From positions 62,001 through 126,000 of the forward strand of contig NZ_BJZQ01000006.1 in NCBI RefSeq assembly GCF_007992115.1: a stretch of 64,000 bases of DNA. The letters are read 5' to 3'. Within the stretch, counting starts at the first letter, position 1. Every line of letters starts with the position of its first letter. Positions 7,503-16,572 of the stretch are shown in pieces. The stretch comes from Aeromicrobium flavum. Lineage in GTDB: Bacteria > Actinomycetota > Actinomycetes > Propionibacteriales > Nocardioidaceae. Below the pieces are notes generated by a model. It worked only from the letters and a program-made list of their open reading frames with translations, was not told the origin of the DNA and did no database searches. The translations under genes were made by a program, and so were the position numbers.

Positions 7503-8102
7503 CTAGGCCCTGTCCTCCTCGGCCTCCTGGCGGACGTTCCACCGGATCACCACCGGCTGGCCGCGGTCGTCACCGAGGACGGAGTAGGTCCCGGTGTCGA
7601 GCAGGAACACCCGCCCGTCGGCGACGTCGAGGCCCAGCCACCGGGCCGCCAGGACGCGCAGCGAGTGCCCGTGCGCGAACACGAGCGTGCGCCCGCCCGC
7701 GTCGCGCGCCCGCTGCGCCACGCGGTCGAGGCGCTGACCGACCTGCGCCGAGGTCTCGCCGCCGGGCGAGGGATGGGACCACACCGTCCAGCCCGGCACC
7801 GTCTCGCGGATCGTGGCGGTCGTGATGCCCTCGTACTCGCCGTAGTCCCACTCGACGAGGTCCTCGTCGACCTGCGGGGTGAAGCCCGCGAGCTCGGCCG
7901 TGTCGAGGGCCCGCTTCCGGGGGCTGCTCCACACGTGGTCGAACCCGACACCGGACAGCAGCGGTCGCAGCGACCTGGCCTGGGCACGCCCGGTGTCGGT
8001 GAGGTCGAGGTCGGTGACGGACGTGTGGCGCCACGACCGGCTCCACTCCGTCTCGCCGTGGCGGACGAGCCACAGCTCGGTGTCGGGCTCGGAGTCGTTC
8101 AT
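7503..8102 (-). CDS. Histidine phosphatase family (phosphoglycerate mutase-like)
   Basis: 199 residues. LVRHGETEWS supplies the catalytic RHG histidine near residue 14, a second arginine lies in VWSSPRKRALDTAE, the acid/base Glu region is VEWDYGEYEG and the second histidine is in VFAHGHSLRVLA. It hydrolyses phosphate monoesters through a phosphohistidine; the substrate may be a sugar phosphate or a small metabolite. Its start is separated by only 4 bases from the end of the MaoC gene upstream. Confidence 0.9.
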   Translation of the reverse strand: MNDSEPDTELWLVRHGETEWSRSWRHTSVTDLDLTDTGRAQARSLRPLLSGVGFDHVWSSPRKRALDTAELAGFTPQVDEDLVEWDYGEYEGITTATIRETVPGWTVWSHPSPGGETSAQVGQRLDRVAQRARDAGGRTLVFAHGHSLRVLAARWLGLDVADGRVFLLDTGTYSVLGDDRGQPVVIRWNVRQEAEEDRA

Positions 8103-8106
8103 GGCC

Positions 8107-9141
8107 TCAGCGTGGCACGAGCGCCCAGTAGTCGAGGTCGAGCAGCACGCCGGGTGCGTACTTGCCGTCCTCGCCCTTGAGCGTCATCGACTCGTCGCGA
8201 CCCTTCGTGGCCACGAGGCGCAGCCGCAGTGCGCCGACCCCCGGAGCCGCGGTCTCGGCCTTGTCGAGCACCTCGCTCCAGGCGTAGACCGTGTCGCCGC
8301 CGAACGCGGGCGACGTGTGGGCGCCGGCGTTGATCGCGGCGATCAGCTGGGCGTTGGCCAGTCCGTTGAACGACAGGGCGCGCGCCATCGAGATGACGTG
8401 GCCACCGTAGATCAGCCGGTTGCCGTCGGGGCGTGCGTCGACGTTGAAGTGGACCTTGGCGGTGTTCTGCCACAGCCGCGTGGCCTGCTGGTGCTCGGAG
8501 TCGGTGAGGGTCACGCCGTCGACGTGGTCGATCTTCTCGCCGACCTCGTAGTCGTCGAAGCGGTGCGGCTCCCCCGCCGCGGCGACGTCGTAGTCCGTGA
8601 AGTCGAGGCCCTCGGGAATCACCAGGTCGCCGGCGGCGACGAAGGGCGCCAGCTCGGGCACGACCGTCTCGGGCGCGGGCGCCTCGGGGTCGCGCTTGTG
8701 CACCATGACCCACCGCGCCCAGTCGATGACGACCTCACCGCGCTGGTTCGTGGCGGTGGAGCGCACGTGGACCACGCCCGTCTTCCCGTTGGAGTTCTGC
8801 TTCAGCCCGATGACCTCCGACGACGTGGAGATCGTGTCACCTGGCACGATCGGCCGGTGGAAGCGGCACTCGGCGTAGCCCAGGTTCGCGACCGCGTTGA
8901 GCGAGACGTCCGGGACGGTCTTGCCGAAGGCGACGTGGAACCCGATGAGCTCCTCGACCGGGTGCGGGTCGAGGCCCACCGAGGCCGCGAACGCCGCCGA
9001 GGACGGCACCGCGAACCGCGTGGGGTAGAGCGAGCCGTAGACGGCCCGGTCGCCCTCGGTGATCGTACGGGGTGTCGCGTGCTCGATCACCTGCCCGAGA
9101 GTGAAGTCCTCGAAGAAGTTGCCCGGGTTCGTCTTGCTCAT
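8107..9141 (-). CDS. MaoC-family dehydratase, mesaconyl-CoA hydratase-like
   Basis: About 344 residues with two hot-dog domains; the length and the opening (KTNPGNFFEDF, then ATPRTITEGD) match mesaconyl-C1-CoA hydratase (beta-methylmalyl-CoA dehydratase, Mch) of the ethylmalonyl-CoA and 3-hydroxypropionate pathways as I remember them. It would interconvert beta-methylmalyl-CoA and mesaconyl-CoA. No other gene of those pathways is in the window, so in this host it may act on another 2-enoyl-CoA. ATG at 9141 has gagga upstream; an upstream ATG at 9180 lacks support. Confidence 0.85.
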   Translation of the reverse strand: MSKTNPGNFFEDFTLGQVIEHATPRTITEGDRAVYGSLYPTRFAVPSSAAFAASVGLDPHPVEELIGFHVAFGKTVPDVSLNAVANLGYAECRFHRPIVPGDTISTSSEVIGLKQNSNGKTGVVHVRSTATNQRGEVVIDWARWVMVHKRDPEAPAPETVVPELAPFVAAGDLVIPEGLDFTDYDVAAAGEPHRFDDYEVGEKIDHVDGVTLTDSEHQQATRLWQNTAKVHFNVDARPDGNRLIYGGHVISMARALSFNGLANAQLIAAINAGAHTSPAFGGDTVYAWSEVLDKAETAAPGVGALRLRLVATKGRDESMTLKGEDGKYAPGVLLDLDYWALVPR

Positions 9142-9189
9142 GTCGTCCTCACGGTTCGCCGATGGTGCGGGCACCATCATGGCGGATCG

Positions 9190-10497
9190 TCAGAACGCGA
9201 GAGTCGTCGCGATCATGTTGTGGTCCGACGGGGGCGTCCGGCTGTACTTCGCCTTGCGCAGGTTCGCGTCCACGACAGTCTCCCAGCCGCGGCTGAAGAA
9301 CCCGGACGCGAGGACGTAGTCGATCCGCGTCCCCTGGTGGCGGTAGTACGCCGCCGGCGTCGAGCCGCGCGGGCGCTTGAACTTCTTGTCGCGGTACATG
9401 CACGTGTTCTTCGCCGTGCCCGGTCCCTTGTCGCCGGCGTTGGACGAGTGGTACGCGACGTTGATCCGGCGCTGGACGTGCAGGGGCACCCGCACGGTGC
9501 GGCCGGACGCGAGCGACTTGGTGACGCCCACCGACTTGCACGAGCCGCGCCACTTGGCGCTCTTCGACCGGTAGACGCGGCGGTCCGTGCCGAGCACGTC
9601 GACCAGCCCGGCGCGCGTGAAGTCGTCGACGGCGGTGGTGCTGCGGACCCGGCCGGTGCTGTTCAGGTCACCGGTCAGCACGGCGGGGAGTTTGCCGCCG
9701 CGCATCGCGCGAACCTGGGCCATCGTCGAGAGGATCTGCGAGGCCTGCTTGCGGCGGAACGTGTTGGAGACCGACGTGGTGATCGACTGGTTGCGGTAGC
9801 GGGCGTCGAGGTGCGTGTTGCCGAAGACGAACTCGCGTCCGCTCGACTTGACGCGGAAGACGGTCCAGTCGAGCGTGCGGGCCGTCCCCGTCGCGCTCGA
9901 GAGCTTGCGGACGCCCTGGCGCACCACGGTCAGCACGCGGGAGTCGTAGATGGTGCGGTTGTCCGACGAGGACGCCGACGTCGAGGTCCGGCAGGTGCGC
10001 CACGGCGCGCGCTCGCCCTTCCACGTGCCGTTCCACACCGCGGGGTTCGAGCCCGTCGTGGGGCAGCTCTTCCGGTTCGTGTTCGTCAGGCGGTACGGCG
10101 CTCCGGGGGTGCGCGCGTTCATCAGGTCGAGCACGTGCTCGTACTGGGCGTGGTTCCGCGAGCCGGCGGGACGACGCTGCATCCACGCCTCGGAGGCCTC
10201 CTGCAGGCCGATGACGTCCGGCGCGCAGCGCATGATCATGCCGACGAGGCGGTCCGCGCGCGACTCCCACCGCGGCACGCTGCCCTTGGACGCGTTGTAG
10301 CCGACGATGTTGTACGACGCGACGAGCAGCGGCGTCCGGCCGGCCAGGACTCCCCCGGCCGACGTCTCGCGCACCACGTCGCCGTGTGCGGCGCAGCGCG
10401 CCGGAGCGGCCGACGCCGGGGCAGCGGTCAGCGGGACGGTCAGCAGGGCGGCCGCGACAGCGAGCGCCAGTGACACGGCAGCGAGACGAGAACGCAC
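9190..10497 (-). CDS. Secreted endonuclease/exonuclease/phosphatase family protein
   Basis: About 435 residues. A Sec signal peptide (LAAVSLALAVAAALLTVPLTAAPASAA) opens the protein. EEP-fold motifs follow in order: VASYNIVGYNAS, IGLQEAS (metal Glu), FVFGNTHLDAR (catalytic His), TGDLNSTG (Asp/Asn pair), RIDYVLAS and PSDHNMIA (final His). It acts outside the cell as a nuclease, sphingomyelinase-like or inositol-phosphate phosphatase. The start chosen is the GTG with ggagg 5 bases upstream; the GTG at 10509 overlaps that ribosome-binding site. It is expressed divergently from the glycosyltransferase. Confidence 0.88.
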   Translation of the reverse strand: MRSRLAAVSLALAVAAALLTVPLTAAPASAAPARCAAHGDVVRETSAGGVLAGRTPLLVASYNIVGYNASKGSVPRWESRADRLVGMIMRCAPDVIGLQEASEAWMQRRPAGSRNHAQYEHVLDLMNARTPGAPYRLTNTNRKSCPTTGSNPAVWNGTWKGERAPWRTCRTSTSASSSDNRTIYDSRVLTVVRQGVRKLSSATGTARTLDWTVFRVKSSGREFVFGNTHLDARYRNQSITTSVSNTFRRKQASQILSTMAQVRAMRGGKLPAVLTGDLNSTGRVRSTTAVDDFTRAGLVDVLGTDRRVYRSKSAKWRGSCKSVGVTKSLASGRTVRVPLHVQRRINVAYHSSNAGDKGPGTAKNTCMYRDKKFKRPRGSTPAAYYRHQGTRIDYVLASGFFSRGWETVVDANLRKAKYSRTPPSDHNMIATTLAF

Positions 10498-10665
10498 GGG
10501 GACCTCCACCAGGACGCGACCGAGGTGGTCGCACGATCTCCGATTCTACGTTCACATCAGTCACACGAGCAAAAAATCGTCACATCCGACCCACTGGTGC
10601 CTCGCTCGGGGTCCGTCCCCGGCTAGGGTCGGGCGCAGTCTTTTTTCGACACCGAGGGAGTAGCG

Positions 10666-12438
10666 ATGGAGACGCAGGAGCCGATCCCGTTGCCCGGCGG
10701 GCGGCAGTTCGCAGCCACGCACAGCGTCTCGCGCACCTTCGGCGGCATGACCTCCGCGCTGCTGCGCCGCAGCAGGGCCTTCGACCGGCTCGCCGACACC
10801 CCCGTCGACGTCGTCACCTTCACGTGGCAGCCCGATCAGCCGGAGGTCGAGGAGCACCTGCGTGCCCAGGGCCTGCTCTCCGACCGGGTCCGGCTCCGCA
10901 ACGCCTGGAACGAGATGGCCGGCCTGGAGGACGTCCCGACCGGCCTGACCCACACCCGCGAGGCCGCGCTCGGCGGCTTCGAGCCGCTCGGCGTCGAGTT
11001 CGAGCTGCATCCGGGACTGCGGCGGCGGCTGAACGAGGAGGGCCGCGTCCTGCAGACCGACGTCCTCCGCCCCGACGGCTCGCTCGCGCTCAGCGACCGA
11101 CGCGACCCACGCACCCGAGGCACCCTGGGAGGCCGCTCCATCGTGCTGTGCGACGCCGACGGCGAGCCCTCCGCAGGCTGGACCGGCGCGTACGGGTTCT
11201 ACCGCGCCTGGCTCGACCACGTGGTGGCCGGCGAGGAGGCCACCTTCATCGTCGACGGCAAGCGCGTCGTCCCGATCTTCACCGGATGGGACACCCCGCA
11301 CGCCAACCTCGTGCACCTCGTGCACGCGTCGCACCTGGTCGCCGGCGCGCGCCGTCCCTTCGACAAGGTGATGAGCACCCGTTCGAGCGCCCTCACCACC
11401 GTCACCGCGTGGGACGGGTTCGTCGTGCTCTCGAGCCGCCAGCGCGACGACATGGACGCCCTCCTGGACGTCGGCGACCGCGTGGACGTCGTCCCCAACG
11501 CCACGCAGCTCCCCGCCGACGACGTGGACGACCTGGCCCGCGACGATCGCGTCCCCACCGAGGGGGTCGCGGTCGGCGGCCTGCACCCGCGCAAGCGTCA
11601 CCGCGATGCGATCGCCGCCGTCGGGACCCTCCGCGACGCCGGCCGGGTGGTCACCCTCGACATCTTCGGCAAGGGCGAGCTGGAGGAGCCCCTGGCCGAG
11701 CAGATCGCCGGTGCGGGCCTCAGCGAGCAGGTGCGCCTGCTCGGCTTCGACCGCGCCGCCGTCGATCGCTTCGCCACGGCGTCGTTCTTCACCCTGACGA
11801 GCACCGCCGAGGGATTCCCGCTGGTGATGGCCGAGGGGATGTCGCGCGGCTGCATCCCGGTGGCGTACGACATCCCCTACGGTCCCGCCGACATCGTCGA
11901 GGACGGGGTCTCCGGGTTCCTGGTGCCGGACGGCGACGTCGCCGCGCTCGCCGCGGCGATCGAGAAGGTCGTGACGATGCCGAGCGACGAGCGCGCCGCG
12001 ATGCGCCGGGCGGCGGTCACGTCCTCGCAGCGGTTCGCCGACGTCCCGGTGACGGCCCAGTGGGCCGCCGTCTTCGAGACCGCGCGCTCCCGCCGGCTGG
12101 CCCGTGGGCCGAAGATCGACGTGACGGTGCTCGACCACGTGCTCACCCGCGGGGCCGACCGGATCCGCGCCGAGGTGTCGTTCACCGTCTCCGGAGCCCG
12201 TCGCGGTGCCGACGTGCGCGCCGCCGTGCAGGTCAGGGGGACGAACCGCTCGGTCCTGCTGCGCGCCGGCGGTCCGGTCCAGCGCCGGCGCCTATCGCGG
12301 ACCCGGCGCACGACCGTCGAGCTGACCGGTCCGGCCGTCGCGTGGGTCCCCGGCGGCTGGCCCCTGGAGGCGGTGCTCGAGGTCGAGGCCGACGGGCGCA
12401 TCACGCACGTCCCGCTCGGCGCCGTCACCGCAGACTGA
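10666..12438 (+). CDS. Glycosyltransferase family 4-like, surface polymer type
   Basis: 590 residues, ATG preceded by gaggga. The N-terminal third resembles the acceptor domain of poly(glycerol-phosphate) glucosyltransferases (FGGMTSALLRRS near residue 25), and the C-terminal GT-B domain has GGLHPRKRH, DIFGKGELEE, and the nucleotide-sugar site TSTAEGFPLVMAEGMSRG followed by PYGPADIV. This group (TagE/GtfA-like) adds sugars to teichoic acids or glycoproteins. About 110 C-terminal residues form an extra beta-rich extension of unknown role. Neighbouring genes suggest a cell-surface glycan pathway. Donor and acceptor unknown. Confidence 0.88.
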   Translation: METQEPIPLPGGRQFAATHSVSRTFGGMTSALLRRSRAFDRLADTPVDVVTFTWQPDQPEVEEHLRAQGLLSDRVRLRNAWNEMAGLEDVPTGLTHTREAALGGFEPLGVEFELHPGLRRRLNEEGRVLQTDVLRPDGSLALSDRRDPRTRGTLGGRSIVLCDADGEPSAGWTGAYGFYRAWLDHVVAGEEATFIVDGKRVVPIFTGWDTPHANLVHLVHASHLVAGARRPFDKVMSTRSSALTTVTAWDGFVVLSSRQRDDMDALLDVGDRVDVVPNATQLPADDVDDLARDDRVPTEGVAVGGLHPRKRHRDAIAAVGTLRDAGRVVTLDIFGKGELEEPLAEQIAGAGLSEQVRLLGFDRAAVDRFATASFFTLTSTAEGFPLVMAEGMSRGCIPVAYDIPYGPADIVEDGVSGFLVPDGDVAALAAAIEKVVTMPSDERAAMRRAAVTSSQRFADVPVTAQWAAVFETARSRRLARGPKIDVTVLDHVLTRGADRIRAEVSFTVSGARRGADVRAAVQVRGTNRSVLLRAGGPVQRRRLSRTRRTTVELTGPAVAWVPGGWPLEAVLEVEADGRITHVPLGAVTAD

Positions 12439-12442
12439 TCGC

Positions 12443-15019
12443 CTACCCGGCGGTGGCGGCGGGCCAGAGCTCCTGGCGCGCCACGTAGGTGCCCGACCAC
12501 GGCTTGGTGCGGTCGGCCCAGTGCACCAGCTGCGGCTCCTCGTCGAGGTGCTCACGCGTGGGCACGTGAGCCCAGCGCGGCGGCACCGTCGCACGATCCG
12601 GGCCCGCGTAGAGGTGCAGCGCCTCACGCGTGCGCAGGCCGAACGCGCGCACGTGCGCCAGCATCTCGTCGGTGAAGCCGTCGGCACGCATCCGGTCGAG
12701 GTCCAGCACCAGCACGTCGGTGTCGTAGGCGTCGAAGTCGAACACGTGCCGGGCGTGCATCCGGCGGTAGAAGTCGTGCGCCGCACGCGGGGCGTCGTCG
12801 AGTCGCTTGGCGGCGTTGTAGAACACCTGGAAGCCGCTCGAGTGCGGCAACGTCGTGTCGCGGGCCGCCAGCGCGTGATCCCCGAGGTCGAGATCGGCGA
12901 GCTCGGCGAGGTCGCCGAGGACGACGGCGTCCAGCGGCAGCAGCACGGCACGACGCACGTCGGCGAGCAGCTCGGGGACCAGCAGCTCGACCGCGGTGCG
13001 CTCCGGCGCCGGGACCGACGTCGTGTCGATCCAGCGCACCCGGTGCCCCGCGGGCGCCGTCACGCCCGGATCGGCCAGCGGCGCCAGCACGTGGAAGCAC
13101 AGCGGCCGCGAGCTCCCGCCGGCGGCGGCCGCCAGGAAGGTGGGCAGCCGCACGAGGTCGCGCTCCGCGGCGACCAGCACCACGTCGACGGACTCGTCCT
13201 GCTGCGGCGCGTCGCCGACGGCCAGGGGGGCGACGAGCTCGGCGGCGCTCGGGCCGGGGGCGTCGAGTGCGACGACCGCCTCGTGCCGGGCGCGCGCGAC
13301 GGCGACCTCGTCGGCGACGGTCTCGCGCCACAGCGCGTACACGTCGTCCTCGGCGGCGCCGGACATGATCGCGGTGAGCACCGGCTGGAGCCGCTCGATC
13401 ATCCGGACGCGGATCGCGTCGAACTCCTCGGGATCGAGGCCGTACAGCCCGTTGAAGCGGATGTCGGCGTTGAACTTCGGCTGGAAGTCGACCGCGAGGC
13501 CCAGCGAGCGGGTCGGCAGGTAGCAGTGCAGTCGCATCGTGACGACGTCGGTGAAGTTGGTCCGGTACCACTCCAGCAGGTCGATCGCCTCGCGCATGTT
13601 CTCGATGAACGAGCGGCGCTTGACGACGCTGCGGCTCTGCTTGATGTTCTTCTTGCCCTTCGGCACCGGCCCCCGCAGGTGGTCGACGTACACGGTGGCC
13701 GGCTCGGGACGCGCGCTCAGCTCGGGGAACACGGTGCTGACGCTCGTGGTGATGCACCCGGAGAAGAACGCCGGGACGTCCAGCGAGAGCAGCAGGTCGA
13801 CCGTCGTCCAGTCGCGGCAGCCGACCGGGCCGTACCGGCGCAGGTAGTCCAGCGACTCCTCGGTGAGCAGCGCGCGCTTGTTGCAGTGGAACGACACGAA
13901 GATCGGCCGCAGGCTCGGGTTCAGCGGGAAGTCCCAGACGCCCGACGCCATCAGGTCGTGCATGTGCCAGCCGAACTCCAGCAGCCAGGTGCCCTCGGGG
14001 AAGGCCTGGAAGGTGGAGGCGTCGCGCTCCATCCGGTACAGCTCGACGTCGTTCGCGGCGGTGTCGAGCCGCAGCTCGGGGCGGACGCGCTGCTGGAGGT
14101 CGCCGAGCAGCTCGGGGAGGCCCTCGCCGCCGTGCCAGCGCAGGTTCTGGTGCCGGGCGACGTGGCCGAGGCTCGCGAGGGTCTGGATGTGGTCGCCGAT
14201 GTTCTGGGACGTCTTCGTGCGGCCCGGCTGCACGTAGTCGATGACGGCGAACGGCACGCGTCCGGTCGGTGCCGGGAGGCTGCGCCCGCGGGTCGCGCCA
14301 CGCCAGCGATCGATCCAGGCGAGGTGGAGGTCGGCCTCGGCCCAGTCCGGCGATCCGGTGGCGGCGTGGGTCGCGTCGACCTGCGCGTGCAGGCGCGCGG
14401 TCAGGTCGGCGTCCCCGGAGGGCCACACGTGCCGCAGGGCGTCGAACCAGGTCTGCGTCCCGAGGTCGAGGTCCTCCTCGAGCCAGCGCTCGACGACGGC
14501 ACGCGCGCGGTCGCGGTCGCCGGCGAAGAGCGTGCCGACCAGCTCCAGCGGCGCGGCGGCCAGGGCCTCGGCCTCGGTGACCTGCGCGAAGTGATGCTCT
14601 GCCAGGGCGGTGAGGTCACGGTGGAACGCCACGGTCGCGGCCGCGAGATGACCCGGTGCCCCGCCGTGCCGGGCGGCCACGGCGTCGGCGAACGCCTGTG
14701 CCGGGAAGACACCCTGCGCGTGCACCAGCTCGCGGGCGGCGCGCGTGTAGGCGACGCCCGGCTCGGTGCCGGCGAGCAGCCACTCGGCCAGCGGCGGGTC
14801 CGAGCGCCGGGTGACCCCGGCGGTCGGGTCGGCCGGCAGCTCACGAGGAGGCTTGCCCGGACGACGGCCCTGCGAGGCGGCGAGCAGCTGCTCGTACGCC
14901 TGCGCCCATCGGCGCGACTCGGCGCGCGCGGCGCGCACCTGGGCGGCCGAGGGTGCGGGCTGGCCCGCGGGGCGGAGACGGCGGGAGACGGCCGAACGAA
15001 GGCGCGACAGGCGAGGCAC
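12443..15019 (-). CDS. Fusion protein: polysaccharide pyruvyltransferase-like domain plus GT8-like domain
   Basis: 858 residues, convergent with the GT4 gene (4 bases apart). Residues 1-260 are Ala-rich and helical. Residues about 265-540 resemble polysaccharide pyruvyltransferases: FAVIDYVQPGR, IGDHIQTLAS, GPVGCRDWTTVDLL, AFFSGCIT, VTMRLHCYLPTRSLG. Residues about 610-850 resemble a GT8 (glycogenin/LPS galactosyltransferase) domain: VLLPLDAVVLGDL, VLVLDLDRM and the end motif VHWADRTKPW. The GT8 DxD that binds Mn-nucleotide is reduced to DAV, so this half may be inactive or altered. Likely modifies a surface polysaccharide. Confidence 0.78.
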   Translation of the reverse strand: MPRLSRLRSAVSRRLRPAGQPAPSAAQVRAARAESRRWAQAYEQLLAASQGRRPGKPPRELPADPTAGVTRRSDPPLAEWLLAGTEPGVAYTRAARELVHAQGVFPAQAFADAVAARHGGAPGHLAAATVAFHRDLTALAEHHFAQVTEAEALAAAPLELVGTLFAGDRDRARAVVERWLEEDLDLGTQTWFDALRHVWPSGDADLTARLHAQVDATHAATGSPDWAEADLHLAWIDRWRGATRGRSLPAPTGRVPFAVIDYVQPGRTKTSQNIGDHIQTLASLGHVARHQNLRWHGGEGLPELLGDLQQRVRPELRLDTAANDVELYRMERDASTFQAFPEGTWLLEFGWHMHDLMASGVWDFPLNPSLRPIFVSFHCNKRALLTEESLDYLRRYGPVGCRDWTTVDLLLSLDVPAFFSGCITTSVSTVFPELSARPEPATVYVDHLRGPVPKGKKNIKQSRSVVKRRSFIENMREAIDLLEWYRTNFTDVVTMRLHCYLPTRSLGLAVDFQPKFNADIRFNGLYGLDPEEFDAIRVRMIERLQPVLTAIMSGAAEDDVYALWRETVADEVAVARARHEAVVALDAPGPSAAELVAPLAVGDAPQQDESVDVVLVAAERDLVRLPTFLAAAAGGSSRPLCFHVLAPLADPGVTAPAGHRVRWIDTTSVPAPERTAVELLVPELLADVRRAVLLPLDAVVLGDLAELADLDLGDHALAARDTTLPHSSGFQVFYNAAKRLDDAPRAAHDFYRRMHARHVFDFDAYDTDVLVLDLDRMRADGFTDEMLAHVRAFGLRTREALHLYAGPDRATVPPRWAHVPTREHLDEEPQLVHWADRTKPWSGTYVARQELWPAATAG

Positions 15020-15124
15020 GGGACTCCTGGGAGTGGAGGAACAGGGACCCTTGCGGAGTCTACGGGCACCGACACCCGGTCAACGTCTGGCGGTGGCCGA
15101 GCAGATGGTGTTTTGATGTGCCCC

Positions 15125-16003
15125 ATGGTCTCGCTGACGGAGTTCACCCGCACCCTCGTGCCCGGCTCGACGCGCCTGAAGGAAGCCGAGGCCGAGGTGG
15201 CCCGGCTGCGCCAGCGGGTGAAGGCCGAGCGGCAGCAGTCGAACGACCTGAAGCGCGAGCTCAAGCGCGCGAAGCGGGGCGTCCAGAAGCTGCGCGCCCA
15301 GGTGGCCGCCCTCGAGGACGAGGTGCTCGACACCCGCCTGCCCGAGGACGTCGCCGCCACGGTGCGCGGGGTCCGCGCGGAGCACCTGACGTACCTGCCG
15401 ATCACCCACCTGTCGACGCTGGCCAGCACGGTCCTCGACATCGAGGCCGACGGCATCCCCGGCGCGCTCGTGGAGGCCGGCACCGCCCGGGGCGGCTCGG
15501 CCATCGTGATGGCCGCGGCCAAGGCCCCGACGCGCCCGATGTACGTGTACGACGTGTTCGCCCAGATCCCGCCCCCGTCCGACCGCGACGGCGCCGATGT
15601 CCACGAGCGCTACGAGACCATCGCGGCCGGCAAGGCTCGCGGGGTCGGCGGCGAGCTCTACTACGGCTACCGCGACGACCTGTACCGCGAGGTGAGCGAG
15701 AGCTTCGCGCGCCACGGCGTCGCGCCCGAGACGTCGAACGTCCAGCTCGTGAAGGGCCTGTTCCAGGACACGATCGACCTCGACGAGCCGATCGCGCTGG
15801 CTCACCTGGACGGCGACTGGTACGAGTCGACCATGACGTGCCTGGAGCGGATCGCGCCCCTGATCTCACCCGGCGGCCGGATCGTGCTGGACGACTACTA
15901 CGCGTGGTCGGGCTGCCGCGGGGCGGTCGACGACTACCTCGCCGAGCACCCGGGCTTCCGGCGCGAGGCGCGCGGGCGCCTCCACCTGGTGCGCGAGGGC
16001 TGA
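15125..16003 (+). CDS. TylF/MycF-like SAM-dependent O-methyltransferase
   Basis: About 292 residues. Residues 15-65 form a basic coiled coil (RLRQRVKAERQQ, DLKRELKRAKRG). The methyltransferase domain has VEAGTARGGSAIVMA as SAM loop, PMYVYDVFAQIP, and the TylF/MycF metal-binding segment LAHLDGDWYES followed by GGRIVLDDYY. Such enzymes methylate hydroxyls of sugars in macrolides and glycans. Next to two glycosyltransferase-type genes, the target is probably a surface sugar. ATG at 15125 is used; an in-frame ATG at 15116 is possible and neither has a clear ribosome-binding site. Confidence 0.82.
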   Translation: MVSLTEFTRTLVPGSTRLKEAEAEVARLRQRVKAERQQSNDLKRELKRAKRGVQKLRAQVAALEDEVLDTRLPEDVAATVRGVRAEHLTYLPITHLSTLASTVLDIEADGIPGALVEAGTARGGSAIVMAAAKAPTRPMYVYDVFAQIPPPSDRDGADVHERYETIAAGKARGVGGELYYGYRDDLYREVSESFARHGVAPETSNVQLVKGLFQDTIDLDEPIALAHLDGDWYESTMTCLERIAPLISPGGRIVLDDYYAWSGCRGAVDDYLAEHPGFRREARGRLHLVREG

Positions 16004-16012
16004 CCCCGGCGA

Positions 16013-16489
16013 TCAGAACGCGGAGGACGGACCCGGCATCCCGGCGAGCAGCTCCTGCCCGCGGGCCAGGTGCTTGTGCTCGACGAGCAGCTCGTACTTG
16101 CTCGGCAGGATCGTCTTGACGCTGGAGAAGTCGCGCTGGCCGCGGCTCATCGCGTAGCCGACCGCGGCGATGATGGCGCCCCACACGACGCCCAGCAGGA
16201 CGCCGGTGAGCACGGCGGCCAGCCACTGGCCCTCGGCCGCGAACAGGCCCAGCAGCAGGCCGATGAGCAGGCCGAACCAGGCGCCGCCGAGCACGCCGCT
16301 GAGGATGACGCGACCCCAGGTGAGCCGGCCGGTCACCCGCTCGAGCTGCTTGAGGTCGGTGCCGACGATGAGCACGTTCTCGACCGGGAACTCATGGTCG
16401 GACAGGTGGTCGACGGCCTGCTGCGCCGCGTCGTAGTCGTCGTAGACGCCGAGGGACTGCGGGTACTCCAACGAGAAGATCTGGGCCAT
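16013..16489 (-). CDS. General stress protein 17M-like membrane protein
   Basis: 158 residues. The N-terminal 60 residues match the general-stress 17M-like fold (SLEYPQSLGVYDDYDAAQQ, FPVENVLIVGTDL), followed by a glycine-rich hydrophobic hairpin with two or three spans (GVLGGAWFGLLIGLLLGLF, VLTGVLLGVVWGAIIAAVGY) and a cytosolic tail. Such proteins are common in actinobacteria; no reaction is known. Single gene, convergent with the methyltransferase. Confidence 0.82.
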   Translation of the reverse strand: MAQIFSLEYPQSLGVYDDYDAAQQAVDHLSDHEFPVENVLIVGTDLKQLERVTGRLTWGRVILSGVLGGAWFGLLIGLLLGLFAAEGQWLAAVLTGVLLGVVWGAIIAAVGYAMSRGQRDFSSVKTILPSKYELLVEHKHLARGQELLAGMPGPSSAF

Positions 16490-16516
16490 GACCCCAGCGT
16501 AGTCATGCGGACGGAC

Positions 16517-16551
16517 GACGGCCCCGCCTCCGATTCGGGGGCGGGGCCGTC
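16517..16551. terminator. Terminator-like hairpin after acyl-CoA dehydrogenase
   Basis: Perfect 12-base stem gacggccccgcc/ggcggggccgtc with an 11-base loop, 21 bases past the stop of the minus-strand acyl-CoA dehydrogenase. No U-run, as is common in very GC-rich genomes. Confidence 0.7.
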
Positions 16552-16572
16552 GCGGCGGTCAACGAGCGGGAC

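Noticed and set aside
12443-15019. Frameshift joining two separate genes
   Set aside because: The frame is continuous with uniform codon bias through both domains, so a real fusion is more likely.
12521-15124. Long open frame antisense to the 858-residue fusion protein, running into the TylF gene
   Set aside because: Arg/His/Gly/Val-rich antisense composition with no motifs; real coding begins at the methyltransferase.
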